From positions 372,001-436,000 of the forward strand of contig MEHQ01001899.1 of assembly GCA_008828725.1 (NCBI GenBank): a DNA stretch of 64,000 nt, written 5' to 3'. The notes beneath the pieces are model-generated. The model saw only the letters and a program-made list of their open reading frames with translations, searched no databases and was not told the DNA's origin. The position numbers and the translations under genes are program-made. This document shows, piece by piece, positions 25,783 through 37,900 of this stretch (positions are counted from its first letter, which is position 1; every line of letters starts with the position of its first letter). Source of the stretch: Saccharina japonica. Lineage: Eukaryota > Sar > Phaeophyceae > Laminariales > Laminariaceae.

Positions 25783-25957
25783 AAGCTCGATATCTCTGCT
25801 CTGGGTGAGCGAGCTGTCGATTTTTAGCCCAAAAGGGTTTCCTCAATAATGAAAGGCGTGATTAAACCGGGGTACTTTACTGTACTGAATCTTCGCAATC
25901 GCTCGCTGGGCAGGCGTGGCGGGCGCCGTAGTCAGCTTGCTGCTTCAACGTGCTTCG
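25783..25957. promoter_or_regulatory. Divergent Treslin/kinesin promoter interval
   Basis: Only 175 bases separate the inferred start codons of Treslin (minus, 25782) and the kinesin (plus, 25958). Both 5' UTRs and both core promoters must overlap here unless upstream non-coding exons exist. I see no TATA box or named factor site, so this is inferred from gene layout. Confidence 0.5.
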
Positions 25958-28900
25958 ATGAGCGTGAGCATCAAGGTTGCGATACGATGCCGCCCCTTCA
26001 CAATTGACGACGATCTCGGTGTGACTCTATCCCAGCGTGGCGAAGAGGAGGGCGAGGCGAGTAAATTGTCAACAGCGTAAGATACGCCTGACTATTTTTT
26101 GTGTTTTTCGTATTTTTTTCAGATCCTGCCCTACTTGCACGTAATGCAATGATATGATACCGTGCAAGTGCTCGAAACGCTTGCTTTACTTACGTAAAAT
26201 TGTCGTCTTGAGCTGAGCAACTGGAGCTGAGACAACGACGGATAGATCGATGCCGATGGACCTCAAACACGTCGCGGAAGGCCTGGCGCCTTATGATCCT
26301 CCCAACATCCACCGTATCACCAACTGGACAGTTTTTCGCGATTTGAGATTTGAGGTAATCGATCATTCACCGTCAACCTGCGTCAACGTTTTTGTTTCCG
26401 ATGGTCCAGATTGATATTCTCAACTCCACCTACTCGACGACGAGGTTCGCCTTCACATACGCCTGGTGGTCGGCGTTCGGCTTCTCTCGGCATGTCAAGA
26501 AAGATGCTGTGGCAGCTGAGGAAATGGAGCTCATTGATCAGGAGAAGGTGCAGCACCCTTACTACGTACTACTGCTGTGCATAGTAGTGGTGTTTATCTA
26601 TACGAAGGGAAACGACAATTTAAAATGAAGAAAAACTCAGCAGGCTGATTTCAGTTGTGGTGACCGCCTGCGGAAGTTCTCGAAATAAATGTAGATGTAC
26701 AGCAGTACTCGTATTGAAGAGTTAGTGTTGACTATCAACCATTCATTATGTTCAACCTGGGTACGCTGGGGCAAGTCGTGCACACTGAGCAGAAAGGCGG
26801 CGTTGTGTGGACCTTGCCTCCAGGTATGCATCCAGCGTCGCCACGATTCGGTGTATCCTATGCGTACAACGCGCTACATTTCGGTTCGGGATTCCGTCGT
26901 TCGAAAATACGGCATATCATACATCATACATCATACATCATACATCATGCATCATATTGTAGATTCGTACCGCAATTCCCTTTCTGCTGTTTCTGTTGTT
27001 TGTGCTAAATGCCGTATTCAGGTGTACTCGTCCGTTGGGAAAAAGATCAAAGCCGATCTGCTGACCGGCAACGCAGTGGTGCTGTTCGCGTACGGGCTGT
27101 CGGGGTCAGGAAAGACCTTCACGGTGTTCGGCCCTGACGCCGTCGATGAGCCCGAGGTGACCAGCTCATAGAACGAAAGGACTACTGTTGTTCGTTGAGC
27201 GTACCTATAAATACTCTTTTGAGGGGCTCGTATAGTAATACATAGTAATCCGAACCCACGATGGATGTGAAAAGCATGTATCCCCTTCTGTCTACACACC
27301 ATATTTGGTTCTGGTTATAATAACAACAGTATATCCCCCCTTAACACTAGATACTACTGCGGTATGATAGAAGACAAAAAATAGAAACTACAGTAGCCTA
27401 CCGGCACACGGACATGGCATGTCTTCACCTCGGTTGACGTGTTTTACTGCATTACAGGACAGTAACCTAAAGCGCCACAAATGCGGCAATATAAATATCA
27501 CTCATCGACGTAATATAAAAAAGAGAGAGCGTGCAGCGGCAACCGTATCAGCATGTTGCGCGCGTTTGGAACATCTCGTTTCTGTAGGTTGCGGCACTTC
27601 CCACACGCACCCTGCCCTAGCAGCAGCACGCCTCCTTAGGTTGCTTCTTGTGTGGACAATATGATATTCAAGTGTAATCGTCTTTTTTTTTAACACGTTT
27701 CGCGTTTAAGGCATACCTCCAAGTCCCAAAGGGGGTGTTGCGTATGATACGCAAAAAACTGCCAAATTGATTTCAGGATGTTCAGGGTTCACTTTAAACT
27801 TGGTTCGGTGTGCTGAAAAACACGCTGAACTCTTCCCCAGATAAGCATGAAGGCATGCACCCAAAGTGTGTTGGGGGGGGGATTAGCTATATAACCCCGG
27901 ACCTGAGTTACGAACGGGAGGGAGCTGGAGAAGCAGGGCAAAGAAAGTACATGGGATGGGAAGAAAAACAAAACCAACAAATAGCTGGGTTGATAAGAAA
28001 TCTGTCGCCAATAAGCCAAGAAGTGATACGGTATCTCGCCTCTGTCCCTGTGGTGCAGGCTTGGTTTAAGCATGGCCAGCCCCATCCGCTGTGGGGAATC
28101 TTCCCACGACTAGCGTACGAGGTGTTCAACGAGAAAAAGGACGGCTGGAAGATCACCATGAAGTACTTCCAGAATGTGGTGAGACCTCCTCAAAAGCCAG
28201 ACGCCGACTTGGACTACGACGCTCATTTTGCAGTACGAATTTTTTTTGTACGAGCCAACCCAAAATTGCACCGGTACCAGGTAAGAATGTAGCACAAGGG
28301 CCCGAACCTATATCGCTATTCTGCACTGCAGTATTATTAATTGTATCTCGAGCCGAAACAGGAACTAAAGCCTAAAGGGATTTCGAATAGTAGTACAACT
28401 TGGGCAGGCCGCATCGCCGCGCTGCCCTGATTCGAGTTAACTAGCGTAACCCCGCTTTAACATTTTTTTCTAAGGTGGATACTGTCCGAGATTTGATGAG
28501 CCCCGTTGGAAAAGAGATGCACTACAAGAACGGCATGAAGAAGGACGCTGACGGCTTTACCGACATTGACTGGTGCAGCAGCGCCGTGCTGAACAGCTGG
28601 GACGATCTTAGAAAAACCTTCAGGGCCGCCAACGCACGGAAGGCTATTGCACCCACACAGGTAGGCAGCTGCGGGGGGTTGAAGCGTGGAGCTCCATGTC
28701 GAAATGCTTGAGATAGGATCGATTGGGCACTGATCGTCACAGGGTTGTGCTTTTATAGGCCAACCAACGGCAATGTACCCCTTCTTCAAAACAACCTAAA
28801 TAACCTCACGGGCGCATTCCTATGCCTAAGTGGGGTGGGTCGGCTTGAACAACAGGTGCAGTGCGGTTGGCTAGACTGAAAAAACTGCACCAACCCCTAT

Positions 28901-31900
28901 GCTACACCTTCGGCTAAAGCAACACATGACGATCAGCGTTCAATCCAGAACGTCGTTTTGCATCTCGACAAAATCTTTAGTTCCAGTTCAACGCTTTGAA
29001 ATACTCACTAATGATAGCTAGGACTTGGGCGAGAGGTCAGTTCCACTTCCTCAACCACCACGAGGAATGGTGGCACGTGGGCCTGAAAGGGTAGTCCCTT
29101 TTCCCCCTCGCCACCAGATGTAAACACGAATATCCCTGTTTTGGGTATTTCGTCCTTGACCCCTACAGAAGCGCACGCACGTTTTGGGGAACAGAGTACT
29201 TGGGTTTCGTGTGGACTGTTCGTTGTAGAAAGGTTAAAGGGCTGTGCCTGTATCTACTCGCCACAGGAGGTCTCTAAATCGACCCCTGTTTTTTAGTATT
29301 GTTATTATTGTTGTTCCGTTTTCCGTCCGACAATGTTCAGCATGAACGTCAACGTTGATCACTCAAGAGCATTCCCAAAAGAGAAGGAAAGACAACCATG
29401 GAAACCGAAAGATAAAGGAAACCTATTCACGAAGTCCCTGTTTTATATGTTTCGTCCTGCAATGTGCAACCCACCAGTTCAACCATCAAAGCACTCGAGG
29501 GCACTGCATCATGACGCTGGAGGTGGAGATGCCGCACCCGGACATGCCGGGGATGAAGCAGAAAGGGAGAGTCTACGTCTGCGATTTAGCAGGAACCGAA
29601 CCGGCTGGAGACATCGTGTACGCTCTGTACGACAAAAAGGTGACCTGGCTCGATAGCTGTGTCGATTTATACATACAGTAGCCCAATTGGGACTTCATAA
29701 GGGGGAAAAGTAAGGCAAACAATCGACAATGGCTGCATCGGCCTGACGATACATTTTTTGTAACCGAGAATAATGTGTTCCTTCATGTTATGTGCGCGGG
29801 TGCCAGAAGGCAGGAGCCAAAGCTAGGGTATGCTTAGTAGTAGTAATGCAAGTAGGGTATATGCTCTGGGGCATCCTGGTAGAAAACCTGGTTGTTTTGG
29901 ACATACTATTAATCTACTGTAATAATAAGGTAGGTACCCGGGTAGTCACACCCTTGAAACAAAGATAACCGACGAGAGGAGACATATTTTGACTACTGCA
30001 AGCTACGCCTTGGGTCTGAGTCTGAAGCTAGTCCTCCATGGCCGCTGCCGGTGCTTTGGTTGGTGTGTGCGGGGCGGGGGTGCGTGCGCATGGCAGGTGT
30101 TTGACGGTGGCGACATTGAATACAAGTACCTCGGGCCGCATCAAGACATGCGCAAGACCAAGGAGCTGCAGGACCAGGGCAAGAAGATAAACCTTTCTCT
30201 CAGCGAGGTAATCATCATCGTAAATCATCCGCATAGATCATCGTCATAGATCATAATCATAGATCATCATCGTAAATCATCAGCATAAATCATCATCATA
30301 GATCATCACCGTAAATCATCATCATAGATCACCATCATAGATCATCATCATAGACCATCATCATAAATCATGTAATCATATCTCATAATCATAAATCATC
30401 ATCATGCCCCTGTTGGTGTCATGGAACGAGAATAGCGTGGTGTGTGGCCTCGACCTGGCTGCCGTTTCGAGGCTAACGCCTTTTTTGTGCAGTTGACAGG
30501 AAGCTTACAATAGTAACATAGCCACCGGCCAGGATCGTACGTTTCTTCTTCCTCTCAGGGTGGCCGCTTATCTGCAGCACACCACACACATACACTAGTA
30601 CCCCCCCCCCCCCCTGAATCCAGAGTCCGTGGGAACACGCGTTGTGCCCTGTATCGTACCCCGCATGTAGATGGCCCAATTCTTCATGAAGATGGCGGAA
30701 GCTGTGCAACAGGGAACGCTCAAGCCCGGCCGCCCCATCCCCGGCTGCAACTCGTACTTCTTGTGCAAGTACCTTAAGGACACCATGCTGCAGGCCAGGT
30801 GCGGACACAAAGGCGCTATGATATTGCACTGGAGGCACTCACTGCTGTAGCATGGTGTATGCTGATAAAATGCTAGGGAGTCATCGGTATATTGGAATAA
30901 TATTCCGACGTGTCGACGTTGGAGTGCCTCGTTATCGATATGTCCATAGCAGTCGTAGCTTTAAGCGTTGTTGACACTGACTGTGAAGGGCCGAGGGAAC
31001 TGTGTCGAGAGACACTTGACGGGGTGGTTGTTAGCACGCAGCGCTTTCTCGAAAGGCAGTTTGCCGTTTCATAATATACAAACGAATGCCGTCAAGTAAC
31101 GCTCGTCAACACGCAAGCGCTTCCCAAAATATATGAACGTTGAAGGTGAAGGTGAAGGTTATGGTTATGGTCATGGTCATGGTGCACGCTGTCGGATGGC
31201 AAACGAAATACTTATTTATTATATTAGCATCACATATGCACGCCATTAATTCCAGGTACCAGGGTACCTACTACGAGAGTCGTAGAGTAATGTCTGAAAA
31301 CGCAACAAAAACGCGGTGTAGCTCCAGCCTCGCTCCCTCCCTCCCTCTCTCCTCCCCTCGCTCCCCCGCTCCTTACCTCCCTCCCTCGCTCCCTCCCTCC
31401 TTCGCTCTCTCCCTCCCTCCCTCCCTCCCCTTAGGACGTACCTCTTCTGCGCCATTCGGCCAGAGGTACAATACCACAGATACACGTTTTCTACGCTAGG
31501 CTTCGCCAAAAACGCCTCCGTCGTGAAACTCAAACCCAAGATGACTACGGTGCAGGCCACGCCGGCCGAGAGAAAGCTAATGGAGGAGCTAGAGCAAATG
31601 AAGGTATGTCGTACACTGCGTCGATTGTCTGCACAAAAAGTACGCCGGGCCGGGAGGTTGCCGGATAAAAATTAGATGTTCTTAACTGTGGCGAACGGCT
31701 GGTGAGGTTGTCGAACGTCACGCTAGGAAAAAAGAGACTGTTCAGCTCAAAAGCGGAAACAAACCCTCACCCATCATAAAGAAAATGCCTCAACTTACGC
31801 TTTTACTATTGCCAAATGTATCTAACTCTACAGTAACTCCTAGTAGTGTGTACCCGAACCATGAGTACACCTCTATTTGACTACTGTAAACTACCTCGAA

Positions 31901-34900
31901 AGGGATTAACGCTGATAAAATCGACGCGGCGTGTACTGGCAACCTTCGGCGTATCGCGAAATCCAATGCAACCCCCTCGTCCCCGTGCCAAACGCAGGCA
32001 CTAGTAGAACAGCTCAGGCAGCAGCAAGCGGAGCTGGCCCAGGTGCCCTTGCCTCCGGTATCAGCGGCACCAGCGCCAATCCCCGAAGACAAGCCGGTTG
32101 ACGTTGCAGCTGCTGCAGCTGAAGAGGCCGGAGTTGACACACCAGAAGCGGGGGCAGCGACGGAGGCAGAGACGGAGGTGCCGGAGACCGAGGAGAAGGA
32201 AGCGGCAGCCGCTGCTGAGCCGCCTTTCGAGACACCGACGGCGTCGAGGAAACGGCGAGAGTCTATGACCAAGAACGCCGAGCAGGTGACGAGAAGAATA
32301 GCTCGCGTCTCGCCTCGCTGCGATGAACGATGGTAGCCTTAAGATTTGTGCAGGCTTTGTATCCTGTTATCTCGTTTTCTACGACCGAGTAAAACGGCTG
32401 AAGGGGGTATTATGGTAGTCGCGACGACGGTCACTACTTCCAAGAGAGACACACAAACAAGGCCAAGGGAAAAGCGGGCATGCGTGTGTTCTCTAACGAG
32501 TTGCTTCGAGCCATGCCAGTGCATTTTGGCCCAACAATTTCTGGCTGACTAGACTATATGATATTATAGTAATGATATTATAGTAGTGATATTATAGTAA
32601 TAGTACCAGTATTGCTAATACACTCCTCAAGTGAGGAACTGGCCAATACATTTGGAAACCCTCTTCATCAATAGTATACTGTATTTTGCCTCGCGTTGTA
32701 ATTGCTCATCGGGGTGGCAAGCGAAACTTTTCTTTTTTGCTAATTCGAGTGTTGGGTGAAGTGTAGAGATACTCGTGTTGATATACCTACTCACGCGAAA
32801 TAAATTAGCTCTCTCCCCTGCTGTAGGATTACTCCGATGCATGTCTGACTCGCCTGACAATGCATTCTTTCATAACCAACCATTTTTGGCGGAGGCCACA
32901 GAAGGCCGGCACGAGAAACACTACCATGTGCTCCTGGTTTTGATCCACAGGGAGATGACTAAGACTGCAATACGTGCCATTTTGTTTCTGTTTTTACCTC
33001 GCAAAATACCGTTAACGTCGCACTCTTCTGCTTTCAGTAGTATGATACCCTATAAAATCCCTCAAACCGTCGCAGAAAAGTGTAAAGTCTTCAGAGCAAC
33101 TCATCATATTGCGTTCATGATTTTTACGCACTGTCGGTATAACGACCAGGTGAGTCGACTCCAGGAGATGTTGGAGGCGAAACAGCTGCAGCTGAGGAAG
33201 GTGCTGAGCGGGGGTGGGGAGGGGAAGACAGGGCCGACGGCGGAGGAGAAGCAGCTGGAGCAGCAGAGGGAAGAGTACGGCCGACGAGGGATCAGGTATG
33301 TATGTTTGTAGGCCGCCAACGTTGGGCGATGTTAACGTGTTACCACGTTAAACAGCACGTGATGTGTGTATTTCCCTCTTTTTCGAGGCGAGGTTGTGTG
33401 GTGCGGCTAAATATATAACAATATTATATATTGTTATATATATCGGAGCTATGTGCGTCGATCGGCCGTTTTTAAGCCTTCGGAATTGAAAATACTACAT
33501 ACGTATAGAGCGACAAAAGTGCCAACAAAACCATGACGTTCAGAGCATCGGCCACCGCTGGGTATATAGAGGAGCGATACAATTCAGGGCTCTTCACGGG
33601 TCATTACCCTCTGTAACATACCCTGTATGCCCTGTATACCCTGTATACCCTGTATACCCTGTATACCCTGTATACCCTGTACACCCTGTATACCCTGTAT
33701 ACCTTGTATACCCTGTATACCCTGTACACCCTGTATACCCTATATAACATACCAGGTATACCCGCGGGTCGGGTCAAGAATTTTTTTAAATATCACGGGT
33801 CGGGTTGGGTCGAATCGGGTCGGGCCAGGAGGTTTTCAAATTCTCACGGATCGGGTCCGATCACCGTTACCCGACCCGACACGACACGACCCGACCCGAT
33901 CCGACCCGATCCGCGAGGTTTGACCCGACCCGTGAACAGCCGTGGTAACATGACAACATGATAACATGATAACATGACATCTGCTGGTGCCCGAACTACA
34001 GTACATGCAAAAAAAAAAAATCGTGCAATATGTACGATACGGGCGTAGCGTTATCCTACTCGTGCTGTTGCGGGTTTACACTGTGTAACACTCGTAGACG
34101 GTCAAATAGACAAAAATCATACCTAAACTATAACTTTTTTGGTCGCTTTCTCCCAGGTTTTCGAAAAGGGTTACCTGTTTTGTTACTGTAACCCTGTTTA
34201 ATATTTAAAGCACTACAGGTTGCTCCCCGAATTTGTGGTGTGCATGCGCACTGGGCCATTTCTGTAAAACGGCACGAATATAGCACAACTGTCGCAAAAG
34301 AAAAAACATTTCTGCTGCTACTGAACTTCGTTTTCGGGGTGTGAAGATTTGCCTTGAGCGACTCTCGTCCGGTGGTTCGTTAATGCATCGCTACCTCGTA
34401 TGATACACTACAGTCACCAAAATAAAACAACGTGTATGAACGGTTTTCGACGCGCAGCCTGAGCCATTTCGAGGTGGACACGCTGCTGCCTCACCTGGTG
34501 AACGTCGACGAAGACCCGTTCAGACACAACCGCTTCGTCTACCTCCTGAAGAAGCGGGTCACCGTCTTCGGTCCGCAAGGGGACGTACAGCCCATGTCCT
34601 TAAGGTGAGCCATCAGCATCAGGGTACGTGTGGCGGGGAGGAAGGAGGCGGATGCGCTATTCTAACCCGTGGTCACACATGAGGTTGCATCCATCTCGAG
34701 GATATTAGCGCCTCTTCTGCCTGACGTCGGGGTAGCAGAAAGACGACGTTTCTTAACGCTACATATGGACGAATAACAAGGTGACGGTTTTCCACTCACA
34801 CGCGACGGTATGGTATAGAGGGATGAACGAACGACGAGGTGCCTGTGTCTATCAAACGCTTGCTTGGAAGCTCGTTTACCGCCTCGCCTCTGTGTAAAGT

Positions 34901-37900
34901 TGACAGAGCAATCTCACGAACTATTTAACACCCCGCACACCGCCGTGGCACGTACTGCACTCTCTCCGAACTACTGCATATGTTCAACAGCGTCCAGCGC
35001 AAGCACTGCAGCATCGAGGTGAAACAGGCCAAAGGGGACGAGCAAGGCACCGTGACCTTAATCGGAGGGCGGGGTGATGTGACGCGTAACGGGAAGCGAT
35101 TGCGCAAGCAAGAACAGGTGAGTACTTTCTTCCCTTCGTAGTACTTCGCGTGCATATTGACACCGCGTAGTGCACCGTGTATATGATATGCGTTTGACAA
35201 GTGCACTCCCAGGGGAACTGGAAGAATGGTCCGTCGGTTTGGATCTACGATAGGTGTTCTAACTCTAGGGTACTACGTGATGACACACAAGAGGCCCGCC
35301 CATCCCTAAGACAACAAAAAACTAAAGGCTTTATTGTTGCCAAGGCTCAGAACCTTTTTGCTGTTGTATGGGAAGTCCCGTTTATACGCAGGGCCTGCCC
35401 CCTTGTTTCATCGTGAAACGTTGGTTTTCCTCGTCCTTCAAACCCACGAATGGATGTCTCAACTGGTCCACTGATCCGAGTGACAAACTGCTGCTGTGTG
35501 TTGGACGTCCTGCTCATGTGCCCCATGTGGCATCGCTCCTTGGCTGGTACTGGTACTGCAGGTCGTTCTTGCGCCGTACGACAGAGTGGGAATCGGCGGC
35601 GAGCTTCTTCTTTTTCGATGGAAAGCGATCGAGACGCCCGAGTCCGGTCCGATTCTCACTGCCGAGGCGGCTGTCATGGAGTTCAAAAAGTCCATGCAAG
35701 TGCTCATGCAGGTACTTGTGGCGCGCACGCGGCGACACGGCGTGGTGTTTCAGAGCTCCATTCTGATCGGTCTGTACATAGGCTATACAGGGTACGTCTC
35801 GATACCCACCCCCTAAGTACAGACGCCATTGTCGTATTTGGAGACATAGAGTGGGTTTGGATGTTCACCTCAAAGCTCAAACGTACTCTATATTTCCGAA
35901 CAGAGTGGTAGCAGTCGGAGTGTAAATTTTGAAAGCCTATGAGCGCTGCGGTTCATTCGCATACCCTGTTGTCAGCATTGTCATATATGTGATGCATGAT
36001 GCATGATGTATCGTGTGGCGGTTGTGGTTTCCGGCCCCGCCGGTAAAGCATGCGCGCTTATTTCGCGGGAGGAAATTGTCCTCTACTCCTGACGACACTA
36101 CGCACTGACGCCACCATCGTTGCAAGATAACGCTCCACGATGTATCAAAACCCACGCCTGTCCAAGGCCCCGCCTGCAACCACCGAGAACATGATGATAC
36201 TTGGGAACGGGCTGAATAGAAGTAGTAGCAGTTCGTTGTGCTGCAGCCCGCGGGAAAACGACATGCGATCGACGCACGTAGATAAAGATGGTCCTGGTAA
36301 CGTCCCCTAAATCGATCCAAGTCGACGTTTAAATCGCGGCGACATCCCGAGCCGGGAGCACCCTCCCCCCCGCCCGCTCCTCCTGAGCAGACATGTATCC
36401 CAACATATTATTATTGTTCGTATTATGTTTGTTGTCGTCAACAATGTGCAGCATGAGGTTCAATGACGATCACTCATAAGCATAAAAACATTCCCAGAAA
36501 GAACGAGAAAACCAAGCAAGATAAAATCAATCAATCTGTTGTGGTGGTAGTAGAAAAGTACAGACTCGAAGTCGAAGTCGAAGTCGGCGGGAGGGGCGTG
36601 GCTTCGAACCTAACGTGGCTTTCTCCCATGCGCTGCGCCTAACTTTACGACACACACGCGCAACATTACACCATGGTTGATGGTTGACATGTCCCGTTCT
36701 GATGGTGCTGCTAAGGCGCGCACCGGACGGCGCCGGTCCGCCGAGCTGCATGCCATGGAGGAGCAGCTGAAAGATCTCCAGGTGAAGTTTATCGCGGGTA
36801 AAATAATCCACTCTTCTTACGCAAGAGAAAGAGCAACCAATCAACAGTCGACGAAACGTTTGGACATCGGGTCGTCGGTAGTTCCACGGAACCACTGACA
36901 CTATTAGTATGAAGGGAATTGGTGTAATGTTACTGTCCATATGATACGAAGACTAGAAAGTAATAAAAAGCCGTCAGGATGACATCAGCCCCGTTCGAAG
37001 TAACAATGTGATAATATCTAGACGGTGCCCAATGAGAAGGTAAGTAATTGTATCGAAGAGGCAACGCCACCTCGCGACCAAGTTGTTGCGTTAGATTTTT
37101 GGAGGCAATGAGTGTCGCCAATGGTTGAAAAGGCGCATCGTGACCCCTTGTGGGACTTCATATCCAACCAAACTACAGCTACATCAACCATCGGCCACAC
37201 GAAATTGCCCGGGGAGCTGGGGTAGGGGGTAGGGGATAGGGCTAGGTGATAGGGGATAGGGATAGGCGGTAGGCGATAGAGGATGAGGGATAGAGGATAA
37301 GGGATAGGGGATAGGGGGTAGGTGATAGGGGGTAGGGGGTAGGGGATAGGGGATAGGGGATAGGGGATAGGGGATAGGGGATAGGGGTAGGTGGTAGGGG
37401 ATATGGGATAGGGGTAGGTGGTAGGGGATAGGGGATAGGGGATAGGGGATAACGACATGTGTCCGACGTGCCGCGCAAATAAATGTGCAACATGCACTGC
37501 TCAAGATAATGATAATGATGATGATGATTATACTATTAATAGTACTACTGCTGCACGATATTCCTAAAGCGTGAATAAGACAAAAGCGTGAATAAGACCG
37601 AGTTTCTGGCTGTGAGATATCTGTCACTGGGTCCCGTCCCGAATAGTTTAACACCAGGTACCAGGCACCTTGCAAGTGGCGCTTTTCGATTTAACCTGAC
37701 AAGTTCGTTCGTACGCCGCCCCGTGGTTGACCCAGGTGGCCAAGGCTAAGGCAGAAGAAGATGCTAGGAGCGCGGCCGCGGAGAGGGCTGGCAAGGATAA
37801 AGAGGATAAAGCAGAAGAGCTGTGGCCGACGCTGTCCAACATGGAAACGCTTGATGACGGCCGCATCGCTTCGGTGAGAGATGCTATCATAGCAGCAATG

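Noticed and set aside
26644-26688. Terminal exon [14 protein letters not shown] making a separate 95-aa gene with 26250-26547
   Set aside because: The exon 26410-26547 joins better to the P-loop exon at 27022 ([13 protein letters not shown]), as in other kinesins.
33622-33961. Frames of repeated Cys-Ile-Pro or Tyr-Thr-Leu
   Set aside because: Translation of the ccctgtata minisatellite.
37018-37675. Minus-strand frames of repeated Pro-Tyr-Pro-Leu-Ser
   Set aside because: Translation of the ggggata minisatellite.
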